Both the position numbers and the translations under genes were made by a program. Below, piece after piece: positions 36,461 to 45,655 of a stretch of 64,000 bases of DNA. Numbering within the stretch: the stretch's first letter is position 1; the number at the start of each line of letters is the position of its first letter. The stretch lies in the NCBI RefSeq assembly GCF_030177755.1, contig NZ_CP126539.1:954001-1018000 (forward strand), written 5' to 3'. The notes beneath the pieces were generated by a model. The model had not been told where the DNA came from, did no database searches, and worked only from the letters and a program-made list of their open reading frames with translations. Source of the DNA: Devosia sp. RR2S18 (GTDB lineage Bacteria; Pseudomonadota; Alphaproteobacteria; Rhizobiales; Devosiaceae).

Positions 36461-37171
36461 ATGGCCGACATCATCGAGCTCAAGGCGACGGACCTCGCCG
36501 CCATGCTGTGCAGCCGCGTCTGCCACGATCTGATCAATCCGATCGGCGCTATTGGCAACGGGCTTGAAGTGCTTGCTGACCCGGCGCAGTCTGAGATGGC
36601 CGAAGGCGCCCGCGACCTTATCGCTTCGGCTGCCAAGCAGAGCCGCGGGAAGCTTGAATTTGCCCGCCTTGCTTATGGCGCCTCTTCCACCACCGGCACC
36701 GACATCGACACGCGGGAATGCGAGCGCGTGGCGCGCATCCTCTTTGATATCGAAAAGGCCGATCTCGAGTGGAACGCGCCGCTGATCCTTTTGCCCAAGC
36801 ACAAAGCCAAACTCTTCATGAACATGCTGTTGATTGCAGCCGGTTCGGTGCCGCGTGGTGGCGTGGTAACCGCTAGCATCACCGGCGAAGCCGGGCAGGA
36901 GAAATTTGAGTTCACCTCGCGTAGCGATCCGGAAAAGCGACAGAAGACGCTCGTGCCGTCCGGTGCCGCCGGTCTGCTCTCGGGCATGCCCGAAGAGGGA
37001 TCAGTCGACGCGCGAGGCATTCAGCCGTTCTACACGGGCCTGCTTGCCCGCATGACCGACATGGAGATCGAGATCGGGCTCGAAGATGCGCAGTTCTATT
37101 TCCGCGCAACGCCCAAGGCCCCCGCGAGCACCGAAACCGTTCCTGAAAGTGCACCGGCTGCTACGGAATAG
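36461..37171 (+). CDS. chpT: Histidine phosphotransferase ChpT
   Basis: Dimeric phosphotransferase that passes phosphate from the hybrid kinase CckA to CtrA and CpdR. The 236-residue protein has the dimerisation helix CSRVCHDLINPIGAIGNGLEVL with the phospho-accepting His22, and a degenerate HATPase-like C-terminal domain without ATP-binding boxes. A Pro/Ala/Glu tail ends it. TTAACC at 36402 may be a CtrA half-site in its leader. The target ctrA lies 3.1 kb away. Confidence 0.92.
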   Translation: MADIIELKATDLAAMLCSRVCHDLINPIGAIGNGLEVLADPAQSEMAEGARDLIASAAKQSRGKLEFARLAYGASSTTGTDIDTRECERVARILFDIEKADLEWNAPLILLPKHKAKLFMNMLLIAAGSVPRGGVVTASITGEAGQEKFEFTSRSDPEKRQKTLVPSGAAGLLSGMPEEGSVDARGIQPFYTGLLARMTDMEIEIGLEDAQFYFRATPKAPASTETVPESAPAATE

Positions 37172-37252
37172 CGGTACAGTCCGCTAACCAATCCGTAGCA
37201 TGTGCCGTTCATAATCGATTGGTGCGTCAGTCTCTGCGGAGCCCGTTTTCCG

Positions 37253-37618
37253 ATGAAGTCCTGCCTGATTGTCGATGACTCGAGTGTGGTGCGCAAAGTG
37301 GCGCGCCGCATTCTCGAGGACATGGACTATGTGGTCGACGAGGCGGAAGACGGGCAGGAAGCCTATGATAAATGCCGGCAGCAAATGCCCGACGCCATTC
37401 TCCTGGACTGGAGCATGCCGATTATGGGCGGGCTGGAATTCCTCAAGCTACTAAGGGGCTATGTCGGTGGTGAGAAGCCCTATGTGGTGTACTGCACCAT
37501 CGAAAACGACATCGGCCACATCGCCATGGCCCGCAAGGCCGGCGCCAGCGCCCATATCCTCAAGCCCTTTGACCGGCCCCTGCTCGAAGCCAAGTTCGAC
37601 ATGGATCTGGTGGCCTAG
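37253..37618 (+). CDS. Single-domain response regulator next to chpT
   Basis: CheY-like receiver of 121 residues with acidic pocket D8-D9, phospho-acceptor D52 (LLDWSMP), a Thr switch (YCTIEND) and the conserved Lys (ILKPFD). There is no output domain. CpdR or DivK identity is not supported by motifs; location beside chpT suggests it could be an alternative ChpT partner. ATG 37253 has GGAG 11 bases upstream. It shares CTAG with the convergent sigma gene stop. Confidence 0.88.
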   Translation: MKSCLIVDDSSVVRKVARRILEDMDYVVDEAEDGQEAYDKCRQQMPDAILLDWSMPIMGGLEFLKLLRGYVGGEKPYVVYCTIENDIGHIAMARKAGASAHILKPFDRPLLEAKFDMDLVA

Positions 37619-38877
37619 CTCGCCACCGCCGCGCGGCCGAGCAGATAGCGCCGCTCCCGGTCATTCCGCGTGAGGTCGGCTGCCCGGCGAAACTCCAGCA
37701 TGGCTTCGGTATGCCGGCCCAGCCTACTCAGCAAATCGCCCCTGATGCCGAACAGCAGATGGTATTTTTGCAGTGCCGGGTCGTCCTTTATGCGGTCGAC
37801 CAGAGCGAGCCCGGCCGCTGGCCCCTCGGCCATGGAAACCGCAACCGCCCGGTTGAGCTCGACCACCGGTGAGGGGGCCCGGGCAGCAAGGCGGCCATAG
37901 AGTTCGGCGATCTTCCTCCAGTTCGTATCTTCGTGTTTGCTCGCCTGGGCGTGACAGGCGCCGATCGCGGCTTGCAAGGCGTAGGGCTGGTCTGCGCCAC
38001 CTAGCGCGGTCGCTCGCTCCAGCGCCGCCAGCCCTTCCTCGATCCTGCCTTTGTCCCAAAGAGAACGGTCCTGGTCGCTCAGGAGGACTGGCTCACCTTG
38101 GGTATCCGTACGGGCGGTGGCGCGCGAATGTTGCAGCAACATAAGCGCCAGAAGACTATGAACTTCCGGCTCAGCTGGCATCAGCCGCGTGAGAACCCTG
38201 CCAAGTTGAATGGCTGTATCGCAGAGCTGGGGCCGGATCCAATCATCGCCCGTGCTGGACGAATAGCCTTCGTTGAAGATCAGGTAGACCACCCCGAGAA
38301 CAGAGGCGAGCCGTTCCTGCCGATCGGCACCTCGCGGCACCTCGAAGGGAACTGCAGCTTCCGCGATGGTGCGCTTGGCTCGAACGATGCGCTGCCCAAT
38401 CGTCGGCTCCGCGGTCAGGAACGCCCGCGCAATTTCCTCGGTTGTCAGCCCGCCCAGCAGCCGCAGTGTCAAGGCGACCCGAGACTCGGCAGACAGGACG
38501 GGGTGGCAAGAGGTGAAGATGAGGCGCAGCAGGTCGTCCCCTACATCATCATCCAACGACTCATGAAGTTGCTCAATGTGATCTTGTGCGCCATCGTCGA
38601 TGCTACGGCCAATTTCCTCCAGTTTGGCCGCAGCCATTTTCTTGTGCCGGAAATAGTCGATCGCCCGGCGTTTGGCAGTTTGAGTGAGCCAGGCTGCTGG
38701 ATTGCCTGGAATGCCGCTCCGGGGCCAGGCATTTAGCGCCACCACAAGGGCGTCTTGAGCCAGTTCTTCGGCCAACGCCAAATCGCGCGTCATGCGCATC
38801 AGCCCGGCAACAAGCCGTGGCCGCTCATTGCGGACCACGGCTTCGATCGCGCGATTAATTGCTGCTGCGTCGCTCAT
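37615..38877 (-). CDS. ECF42-like RNA polymerase sigma factor
   Basis: Extracytoplasmic-function sigma factor of 420 residues, long because regions 2 and 4 (LAEELAQDALVVALNAW and GLTTEEIARAFLTAEPTIGQRIVRAKRTI) are followed by a DUF6596-type domain (YLIFNEGYSSSTGDD) and a TPR-like helical tail. This is the ECF42/SigJ-like layout, which is normally encoded beside a YCII/DGPF-domain protein; none is adjacent here. No anti-sigma gene is visible. Confidence 0.88.
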   Translation of the reverse strand: MSDAAAINRAIEAVVRNERPRLVAGLMRMTRDLALAEELAQDALVVALNAWPRSGIPGNPAAWLTQTAKRRAIDYFRHKKMAAAKLEEIGRSIDDGAQDHIEQLHESLDDDVGDDLLRLIFTSCHPVLSAESRVALTLRLLGGLTTEEIARAFLTAEPTIGQRIVRAKRTIAEAAVPFEVPRGADRQERLASVLGVVYLIFNEGYSSSTGDDWIRPQLCDTAIQLGRVLTRLMPAEPEVHSLLALMLLQHSRATARTDTQGEPVLLSDQDRSLWDKGRIEEGLAALERATALGGADQPYALQAAIGACHAQASKHEDTNWRKIAELYGRLAARAPSPVVELNRAVAVSMAEGPAAGLALVDRIKDDPALQKYHLLFGIRGDLLSRLGRHTEAMLEFRRAADLTRNDRERRYLLGRAAVAS

Positions 38878-38897
38878 GGCAGAATGACATCATTCCC

Positions 38898-40112
38898 TCA
38901 GGATTGAGGCAAGAGCGGCCGTTGGGCAGGGGTTTCACGAGTGAACTGCATTCCCGACAGAATGCACTCATCGGCAGGTCCGATCACCAAAGTGCCATCC
39001 TGCCGTGTTGCGGGGCATGTCATCGGGAAGGATGCGTCGCCGATGTCGCCAGATCCATCCTCGAGAACCAACTGGTCGTCGCTCAGAACGAACGCTCCGC
39101 TCACTGTGCGGCCACGGGGATCGGTCAGGAGGAACGTGTCGTCCTCGTTGAGTTCCAGTACGAGACCTTGGACTGCGCTGTCGCCGCCCGAAACATAGTT
39201 CCCGTAGCCGCTGTCGGTGGTCTGGTTTCCAGTTGCCTGAGCATCAGGTGCGCGGGCAGCTGCTGTCGCCTCGGCTATGCGTCGCTCGACTGCTGCCAGC
39301 TCTTCACTGCGCGAGGCTAGTGTTTGCGCCAAATCGGTCACTTGCGGCTGGAGCTGCTGACGTTGCGTGGCGTAGTTCTCAACCTCCGCGCGCAGTTGCG
39401 CGCGTTGCGCCTCCAACTCATCGATGTTGGAGCGCAGCGTCGTCAGTTCAGCTCCCGCAGCCTCGGTCTGTGTGGCAATATCAGCCAATTGCACCTGTGC
39501 CGATGCAATCTGCTCGCGGGCCGCCTGCAGCTCCGCTTGGGTGGTCGCCAGTTCCTCGGTCGTTGTGGCTGCTTCTTCGCTGACCTGCGCGACATTGGCG
39601 GTGATGGTGGCCTCCTGCCGGCGGGCCTGCTCCAGCCGCGCTCCGACGTCGGTCAGTTGCTGCTCCATCTCGGCCAGTTGCGCTTCGCCAGCTTCCAGCT
39701 GCGCCGTCAACTGCTCGGCTTCTTCGCGGAGCGGCGTGACCTGGTCGGTGAGTCCGGCGAGTTCCTGACGGCGTGCTTCGAGTTCAGCGGCCGTGGTGGA
39801 GAGGTTCTGCTGCGCCGTTTGCAACTCCGCTTGGGCGGTTTCGAGCGCGGCATTGCTTTGCGCCAATTCCTGCTGAGCGGCGGTGATCTGGGCTTCTATC
39901 TCGGCAAGGCTCCCTTCGGCAGCTTCGCGCTCTGCCACAGCTGCGGCGAGCGTATCGCGCTCGGTGGTCAGGAGAACCAGCGCCTCTTGCTGCTCTTGAT
40001 ATTGCGAATTGGAATTGATCCACATGGCCAGAAAGGCCAACCAGCCGGCTACCGCCAGCACGAGGATCACGAGGACGAGTGGGTCGCGAAGGCGTTTGGA
40101 GGCGCTTGCCAT
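38898..40112 (-). CDS. Membrane-anchored coiled-coil protein with C-terminal beta domain
   Basis: Protein of 404 residues with an N-terminal membrane helix (about 10-31), then an almost uninterrupted Ala/Glu/Gln coiled coil (about 36-290) of LAEIEAQITAAQQELAQ type, then a compact beta-rich domain of about 95 residues (GLVLELNEDDTFLLTDPRG, GAFVLSDDQLVLEDGSGDIG) with two Cys. No family is recognised. The domain resembles small beta barrels that measure wall or ligand binding, but that is guesswork. It is transcribed in the same direction as ctrA and separated from it by a terminator. Confidence 0.7.
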   Translation of the reverse strand: MASASKRLRDPLVLVILVLAVAGWLAFLAMWINSNSQYQEQQEALVLLTTERDTLAAAVAEREAAEGSLAEIEAQITAAQQELAQSNAALETAQAELQTAQQNLSTTAAELEARRQELAGLTDQVTPLREEAEQLTAQLEAGEAQLAEMEQQLTDVGARLEQARRQEATITANVAQVSEEAATTTEELATTQAELQAAREQIASAQVQLADIATQTEAAGAELTTLRSNIDELEAQRAQLRAEVENYATQRQQLQPQVTDLAQTLASRSEELAAVERRIAEATAAARAPDAQATGNQTTDSGYGNYVSGGDSAVQGLVLELNEDDTFLLTDPRGRTVSGAFVLSDDQLVLEDGSGDIGDASFPMTCPATRQDGTLVIGPADECILSGMQFTRETPAQRPLLPQS

Positions 40113-40210
40113 ATCGAGAGGGCTCCGGAGCTGATGCGATGCTAACGTGCCCTCAGGATGGGGGTTCCACCTGCGGCCCGTGCTTGCATGTCAGCACAAG
40201 AGCGGCGCAA

Positions 40211-40242
40211 AGCAAAGGCCCCGCGCATTGCTGCACGGGGCC
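40211..40242 (-). terminator. Terminator after ctrA
   Basis: On the minus strand GGCCCCG / CGGGGCC with a 12-base loop, then CTTTGCTTT; it lies 27-58 bases past the ctrA stop. Confidence 0.6.
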
Positions 40243-40268
40243 CTGGAAACACGATGGCGCTGATGCGG

Positions 40269-40976
40269 TCAGGCCACGTTTTCTGAGTAGCCTTCGCCTT
40301 CATCGGGCTCGCGCAGCACATAGCCGCGGCCCCAGACGGTTTCGATGTAGTTCTTGCCGGCCGTTGCGACGGAGAGCTTCTTGCGCAGCTTGCAGATGAA
40401 CACGTCGATGATCTTGAGTTCGGGCTCGTCCATGCCACCATAGAGGTGGTTGAGGAACATTTCCTTGGTGAGGGTCGTGCCCTTCCGGAGCGAAAGCAGC
40501 TCCAGCATCTGGTATTCCTTGCCCGTGAGGTGAACGCGCTGGCCCTGGACTTCGACGGTCTTGGTGTCGAGATTCACGGTGAGCTCGCCGGTCTGGATGA
40601 CCGACTGGGCGTGGCCTTTGGAGCGACGGACGATGGCGTGGATGCGGGCCACGAGCTCGTCCTTGTGGAACGGCTTGGTCATGTAGTCGTCGGCACCAAA
40701 GCCGAGGCCACGGACCTTGTCCTCAATGCCGGCCAGACCCGAAAGGATCAGGATCGGCGTCTGCACCTTGGCGACGCGCAGGGTGCGGAGCACCTCATAG
40801 CCGCTCATGTCGGGCAGATTGAGATCCAGCAAAATGATGTCGTAATCATAGAGTTTGCCGAGATCTACGCCTTCCTCGCCGAGGTCGGTGGTGTAGACGT
40901 TGAAGCTCTCGGACTTGAGCATCAGTTCGATGCTCTGCGCGGTGGCGCTGTCGTCCTCAATAAGGAGTACCCGCAT
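40269..40976 (-). CDS. ctrA: Cell cycle master regulator CtrA
   Basis: OmpR/PhoB-type response regulator of 235 residues. The receiver has E8-D9-D10 and phospho-acceptor D51; the winged-helix domain carries [30 protein letters not shown] and [14 protein letters not shown], which is diagnostic of CtrA. ATG 40976 follows AAGGGG. CtrA controls flagella, division and other functions in alphaproteobacteria, and its genes for activation (chpT) and inhibition (sciP) are both in this window. It is divergent from fliI. Confidence 0.97.
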   Translation of the reverse strand: MRVLLIEDDSATAQSIELMLKSESFNVYTTDLGEEGVDLGKLYDYDIILLDLNLPDMSGYEVLRTLRVAKVQTPILILSGLAGIEDKVRGLGFGADDYMTKPFHKDELVARIHAIVRRSKGHAQSVIQTGELTVNLDTKTVEVQGQRVHLTGKEYQMLELLSLRKGTTLTKEMFLNHLYGGMDEPELKIIDVFICKLRKKLSVATAGKNYIETVWGRGYVLREPDEGEGYSENVA

Positions 40977-41404
40977 TATATTCCCCTTGTCATTCGTTCC
41001 TGCTGGAACATCATGAGGCCTAGCGAACAGGACGCGCCTCATGTCCGTACTGGATATGACTGAACCCTAAGCCCAAATAGTTAACAAAGTTTAATTCGCT
41101 TCGGCAATACGCAAAAGCCGTTAGGGTGAATTAAGTTTAACACATTGAAAAATATGGGTTAATTAGATTCAATTTTCTTAAGAAAATGGTTTAAGTAGCC
41201 ACGCCAACCGACTCTGTGGACTCAAGCAATTGTGGCGATTTGCGGGGGTTCGGGCAGACGGGCGCCAAGGGCGCAGCCGTGAGGCTCCAGCAGTCTGGAT
41301 AGCAGTTTTTGCGTTAACGTGTGGTTACTGCTTGATTCGATCCGCAAGGATGCTGGACAAAGACTTGCCACAGTTCCGCCACGCAGATGAACGGACCCTG
41401 AACG
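40977..41404. promoter_or_regulatory. ctrA/fliI divergent regulatory region
   Basis: A 428-base gap with no gene. From 41081 to 41194 it is AT-rich and has seven TTAA tetramers (41081, 41091, 41131, 41137, 41159, 41178, 41191), half-sites of CtrA. No pair has the exact N7 spacing; the closest is N6 (41081/41091). Feedback of CtrA on its own promoter and on fliI is the natural reading. Confidence 0.5.
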
Positions 41405-42733
41405 ATGAAACCGCTGATTTCAGCGATCGAAGCAATTGATGATGTGGAAGTCTATGGACGGGTGAAATCCGTCCAGGGCCTGCTCATCGAAATCGTGGGG
41501 CCAGTCCGCGAATTGCGGGTCGGGGGGCGTGTGCAGATCGAAGGCGCCGATGGTGGGCAGCTGGCCGCCGAGATCATCGGCTTCAAGGATGGTCATGCGT
41601 TGTGTCTCCCCTTCGGACAGTTGAGTGGCGTGCGGCTGGGCTGCAAGGCAGTGTTCCAGCGCCATGACGGCGCGGCGTTCCCTTCCGAAAGCTGGTTGGG
41701 CCGGGTGATCAATGCCAATGGCGAACCCATCGACGGCAAGGGCGAGCTGCCGCGCGGCGCACTGGCTTATCCCCTGCAGCAGTCTCCCTTGGCCGCGCAT
41801 GATCGCGTACGCGTGGGCGAGCCGCTGGATCTCGGGGTACGGTGCCTCAACACCTTCACCACCATCTGCGAAGGGCAGCGGCTGGGCATCTTCGCCGGCT
41901 CGGGTGTGGGCAAGTCGGTGCTTATGTCCATGCTGGCGCGCAACACCAATGTGGATGTGGCGGTGATCGGCCTGATCGGCGAGCGCGGCCGCGAGGTGCA
42001 CGAGTTCATCCAGGAATATCTGGGCGAAGAGGGACTTGCCAACGCGGTGGTCGTCGTCGCCACCTCCGACGAGGCGGCGCTGATGCGCCGGCAGGCCGCC
42101 TTTATGAGCCTGGCGCTCAGCGAATTTTTCCGCGACCAGGGCAAGCGCGTGCTCTGCATGATGGACAGTCTCACCCGCTTTGCGATGGCGCAGCGCGAGA
42201 TCGGGCTGGCCATCGGTGAACCCCCGACTGCCAAGGGTTACCCCCCGACGGTTTTCACCGAATTGCCGCGGCTGCTCGAGCGCGCCGGACCCGGAACGCC
42301 TTCTACCGGTTCTGTTACCGGACTTTTTACCGTTTTGGTGGAAGGTGACGATCACAATGAGCCTATTGCGGACGCCGTACGCGGCATTCTGGACGGGCAC
42401 ATCGTAATGGAGCGCGGTATTGCCGAACGGGGTCGCTACCCGGCGGTGAACGTGCTTCGGTCCATCTCGCGCACCATGCCAGGGTGTGTGCCGGCCGATG
42501 TTCGGCCGGTCCTGGCCAAGGCGCGGGAACTCATGTCCATCTATTCGGACATGGAGGAACTGATCCGGCTGGGGGCTTACCGGAAAGGGTCAGATCCGAA
42601 AGTGGACCGCGCCATAGCCATCTATCCGGCACTTGAGGCTTTTTTGGGCCAGAGCCGGGAAGAAACGACCAGTATTGCCGAGGGCTATGATCAGCTCGCG
42701 GCTATCGTGGCCGAGGCCGGCGTGGCAGGCTGA
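41405..42733 (+). CDS. fliI: Flagellar export ATPase FliI
   Basis: Hexameric ATPase of the flagellar type III export apparatus, 442 residues. Walker A AGSGVGKS at 164-171, the [14 protein letters not shown] and [20 protein letters not shown] segments are diagnostic. Works with FliH and FliJ, both encoded in this window. It is first of a fliI-fliJ pair 53 bases apart and divergent from ctrA, an arrangement common in related genomes. Confidence 0.97.
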   Translation: MKPLISAIEAIDDVEVYGRVKSVQGLLIEIVGPVRELRVGGRVQIEGADGGQLAAEIIGFKDGHALCLPFGQLSGVRLGCKAVFQRHDGAAFPSESWLGRVINANGEPIDGKGELPRGALAYPLQQSPLAAHDRVRVGEPLDLGVRCLNTFTTICEGQRLGIFAGSGVGKSVLMSMLARNTNVDVAVIGLIGERGREVHEFIQEYLGEEGLANAVVVVATSDEAALMRRQAAFMSLALSEFFRDQGKRVLCMMDSLTRFAMAQREIGLAIGEPPTAKGYPPTVFTELPRLLERAGPGTPSTGSVTGLFTVLVEGDDHNEPIADAVRGILDGHIVMERGIAERGRYPAVNVLRSISRTMPGCVPADVRPVLAKARELMSIYSDMEELIRLGAYRKGSDPKVDRAIAIYPALEAFLGQSREETTSIAEGYDQLAAIVAEAGVAG

Positions 42734-42786
42734 CGGGGCGTGGTAACAGGCTCCGGAACTGACTTGGTGTGTAGGGAGTACAGGTC

Positions 42787-43200
42787 GTGAAATCGCGCAG
42801 CGAGAGCCTTATTCGGCTCAAAAAGTTCCAGGTGGACGAGAAGCGTCGTCAGGTCAGCCAGATCGAGATGATGGTTGCCGACTTCGAGCGCATGGCCGCC
42901 GAGCTCGACCAGCAGATCGAGATCGAACATACCAAAACCGGCATTTCCGATGTGGCGCACTTTGCCTATTCGACCTTTGCCAAGGCCGCTTCGGTGCGGC
43001 GGGACAATCTTCTTGCTTCAGCCAACGACATGAGGGGCAAACTCGAAGCCGCGCAGGATGCGCTCGCCGAAGCGCTTGAAGACCTCAAGAAAGTCGAACT
43101 GCTCGACCAGCGCGAACATCAGCGCGAACGTGACGAGCAACTCAAGGTCGAGCAGTCTGAATATGACGAAATGGGCCGGCTGCGCTTCCGCAGCCGCTAG
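42787..43200 (+). CDS. fliJ: Flagellar export chaperone FliJ
   Basis: Coiled-coil stalk protein of 137 residues that engages FliI and FlhA. Almost entirely helical with charged heptads (RLKKFQVDEKRRQVSQIEMM at the N-terminus). Assignment depends on this pattern and on its position after fliI. The start is GTG 42787, with weak ribosome site AGGGAG. Confidence 0.9.
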   Translation: MKSRSESLIRLKKFQVDEKRRQVSQIEMMVADFERMAAELDQQIEIEHTKTGISDVAHFAYSTFAKAASVRRDNLLASANDMRGKLEAAQDALAEALEDLKKVELLDQREHQRERDEQLKVEQSEYDEMGRLRFRSR

Positions 43201-43229
43201 ACCCAATCGCACACCAGGAAGGCGCCCGC

Positions 43230-44153
43230 TTAGGGCGTCGTCCGCATCCGCTGCACATCCCGCTGCTGATTGTAGGTGATGGGATCATAGGCGGGCTGCT
43301 GCTCGAGCTGCTCGCTCGTGGCGTTGACGAACACATAGCCATAACCAGCATTGTCGGTCGCAAAGGTCAGGTTCTCGAATCCAACAGCGACGGGCTTGGA
43401 TCCCAGGCCGAGGAAGCCGCCTACATCCACGATGAGCGCATCGATGCCCTGATCAAGCGAAACTATGACGTCGCTGACGGTGCCGATCAACTCATCATTG
43501 ACCCCATAGACACCCAACCCACGCAACTGATCGGCCGTTAGCGCGGTGCTGTCGAGCTGTGAGAGGCTGGTGCGATCCAGTCGACTGGCCTGTTCTACCT
43601 GAACGGGCTGATCGGTGGTGAGGTCGGGATCGACCGGGACCGCATTCGGGTCGCCCGGTAACATTTGCTGCTGTTCCTGTTCGGGGGTCATCGAGGGACC
43701 ACGAGCGGCTTCACTGTCTTCCCAAATAAAGGGTGGCGCCGCGGCCAGCGCATCGGCGGTGGTGGCCAAAACGAAAATCTGTGTGCCGTCCGCCTGCGGC
43801 ACCGGCTGCAACTGCTCGAAATCGACCGCTACGTCTCTCTCGCCGACGCCCAGAAAGCCACCCACGCCGATGATTGCGGCGGTTACTTGCCCACCGGGAG
43901 ACATCAGGAGATCGCTAATTGTGCCAATAGTCTCCGCGTCCGCCGCGGTGCTGGAGATCACCGGGGCGCCGAGAACCCGCCGGACCAAGGTCTGGTCGGC
44001 GGAAACACTCACGCCTTCCGACAGGACCGGTGGCGGCGTCAGACCGACGGCGTCCAACTGACGGCTACCCGGCCGCTCCAGGGTAATTGGCTGGGCAAGG
44101 ACAGCCGTGCTCATCAGGCCCATGGCCAAAGTGGCAAGAAGTTTGGAGTGCAT
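43230..44153 (-). CDS. Exported PRC-barrel protein, copy 1
   Basis: Secreted protein of 307 residues with signal peptide (cleavage near VLAQP) and two PRC-barrel domains: one around IGTISDLLMSPGGQVTAAI and the other around IGTVSDVIVSLDQGIDALI, each followed by GVGGFLG or DVGGFLG and an AVDF or AVGF strand. It is a paralogue of the next gene. PRC-barrel proteins of this kind are plentiful in Hyphomicrobiales periplasm; their role is unclear. It is convergent with fliJ. Confidence 0.85.
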   Translation of the reverse strand: MHSKLLATLAMGLMSTAVLAQPITLERPGSRQLDAVGLTPPPVLSEGVSVSADQTLVRRVLGAPVISSTAADAETIGTISDLLMSPGGQVTAAIIGVGGFLGVGERDVAVDFEQLQPVPQADGTQIFVLATTADALAAAPPFIWEDSEAARGPSMTPEQEQQQMLPGDPNAVPVDPDLTTDQPVQVEQASRLDRTSLSQLDSTALTADQLRGLGVYGVNDELIGTVSDVIVSLDQGIDALIVDVGGFLGLGSKPVAVGFENLTFATDNAGYGYVFVNATSEQLEQQPAYDPITYNQQRDVQRMRTTP

Positions 44154-44182
44154 GGTCGTTCCCCCGTTCTATCCAGGTGTTC

Positions 44183-44215
44183 AAAAGAAAAGGGGCGGCG
44201 CGGATGCGCTGCCCC
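44183..44215 (-). terminator. Terminator between the PRC-barrel genes
   Basis: On the minus strand GGGGCAGCGC / GCGCCGCCCC with one wobble and loop ATCC, then TTTTCTTTT. It ends transcription of the upstream paralogue, so the two copies are separate units. Confidence 0.87.
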
Positions 44216-44241
44216 CCATCGTTCTCAGCCGGCAAGGCTGA

Positions 44242-45336
44242 TTACATGTCGGTGACGAGCATGCTGTTGGGATCCTGGCGGTAGAGCTCTTCGTCGAACT
44301 CTGGCTGGGCTTCCAGCTGCTCCTGGGTGAAGTCGGTGTAGACCAGCAGGTCGCCGCCTTCATTGGCTGCAAACTGGAGGTTCTCCATGCCAACGGCGAC
44401 GCGCTTCTGGCCGATGCCGAGGAAGCCGCCAAAGTCGATCAGCATGGCTTCCACCCGGCCGTCCTGGCTGAGCAGGATGTCGCCGACTTCGGCGATATCT
44501 TCGCCTGTCGGGCCAACAACGGTGGCGCCGGTCAGGTTGTCAGCGGTCAGGGCATCAACCTCGACGGCTGCGTATCCTTCACGCTCCATGCCGAGACCCA
44601 TCTCGGTACCCATGGTCTCGGTTTCGACAAGAGCAGGATCGGTAGCAGGTGCCATCGAGCCGGTGGTGCCGGCAGCGGGGGCAGGAGCCACGACCACAGC
44701 ATTGGGGTCATTGGCGCCAATGGTCTCGGAGTCGGTCAGCAAGTTCTCATCGGCTGCCGGGTCCATTGCGCCACCGATGCCTTCAGCGCCTATTGCGTTG
44801 TCGTCGCGGGTGATGAAGTCAGGTGCCTGCTCAAGTTCTTCAGCAGTGGTCTCGACCACCCAACGCTCGGTATTGTCTTCAGCGACGACGAACTGCAGCT
44901 GATCGAACGGAACCGAAACGGATTTCTCGCCGATGCCGAGGAAGCCACCCACACCCACGATCACGGCCTGAATCTGGCCCTGCTCGTTGAAGACCATGTC
45001 GGTGATATTGCCGATTTCATCGGCATCATCCATGGCGGACGAATAGACTGGCATATCCATGAGTTCGGTGGCGAGATTGTCGGTGTCCGCCATCGTATAG
45101 CCCTGGTTCATTTCCCAGGGTTCCATGGCCATGCCGGTGGTCGCAATGGCGTTGGTATCGGCAGGCTCGGCTTCGACGGTCTCGACTTCAACAGTCTCGA
45201 CCTCGACAGCCTCAACTTCAGCGCCAGGGGCCATTTCATTGGCCGGAGCCAGTTCGGTTACCACAGCATCCTGTGCGACGGCGCCAGCCGTCATCAACAT
45301 TGCGACAGCCGTACTAGTCAGCAGAGTGCGGATCAT
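44242..45336 (-). CDS. Exported PRC-barrel protein, copy 2
   Basis: Paralogue of the preceding gene, 364 residues. A signal peptide ends near GAVAQD; a Glu/Val repeat (VEVETVEVETVEAE) follows, then two PRC-barrel domains centred on IGNITDMVFNEQGQIQAVI and IAEVGDILLSQDGRVEAML, each with GGFLGIG. Between them is an acidic Pro/Ala linker. The longer length comes from the N-terminal repeat and linker. The tandem pair with different linkers suggests an old duplication. Confidence 0.85.
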   Translation of the reverse strand: MIRTLLTSTAVAMLMTAGAVAQDAVVTELAPANEMAPGAEVEAVEVETVEVETVEAEPADTNAIATTGMAMEPWEMNQGYTMADTDNLATELMDMPVYSSAMDDADEIGNITDMVFNEQGQIQAVIVGVGGFLGIGEKSVSVPFDQLQFVVAEDNTERWVVETTAEELEQAPDFITRDDNAIGAEGIGGAMDPAADENLLTDSETIGANDPNAVVVAPAPAAGTTGSMAPATDPALVETETMGTEMGLGMEREGYAAVEVDALTADNLTGATVVGPTGEDIAEVGDILLSQDGRVEAMLIDFGGFLGIGQKRVAVGMENLQFAANEGGDLLVYTDFTQEQLEAQPEFDEELYRQDPNSMLVTDM

Positions 45337-45655
45337 TTAACGCTCCAAGGGTTCATTGTCGTGATGGACGGGCCACGTGGCGGTAAACTTGCCGGTTGAA
45401 CGCTGCGTGGCCCTTGATGCTTCCGACAACGCCCCATCATCGTTCTTGTTCCCAATTCCGTGAGCATCAACGTCACCTGAATTGAAAAGACCGGCTCTCG
45501 TGAAACGAGGCCGGCCTTCTCCGCCTCCCTGGCGGTCTTTGGTTGGGAGCAGCGCCGGTCGCGTAGCGCAGCACTTCCCGCCTCCCAAAGTTATGGGCAA
45601 GCATCAGGGCAGGGAAGCACCTGCCTTGCGACAGCGTTAATCCCTTATGAACTGG
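45337..45655. other. Intergenic region between PRC-barrel gene and acetyltransferase
   Basis: A 319-base gap with no supported gene. It contains a terminator for the acetyltransferase (45485-45516) and an inverted pair TTGGGAG (45545) / CTCCCAA (45584) flanking GC-rich DNA. The promoter of the PRC-barrel gene must lie near 45337-45480. Confidence 0.5.
45485..45516 (-). terminator. Terminator for the acetyltransferase gene
   Basis: On the minus strand CCGGC-CTCG / CGAG-A-GCCGG with loop TTTCA, followed by TCTTTT. It lies about 140 bases beyond the acetyltransferase stop. Confidence 0.65.

Noticed and set aside
41081..41194. AT-rich cluster considered as a replication origin
   Set aside because: No DnaA boxes or dnaA/parAB genes nearby; the TTAA pattern between ctrA and fliI fits regulation.
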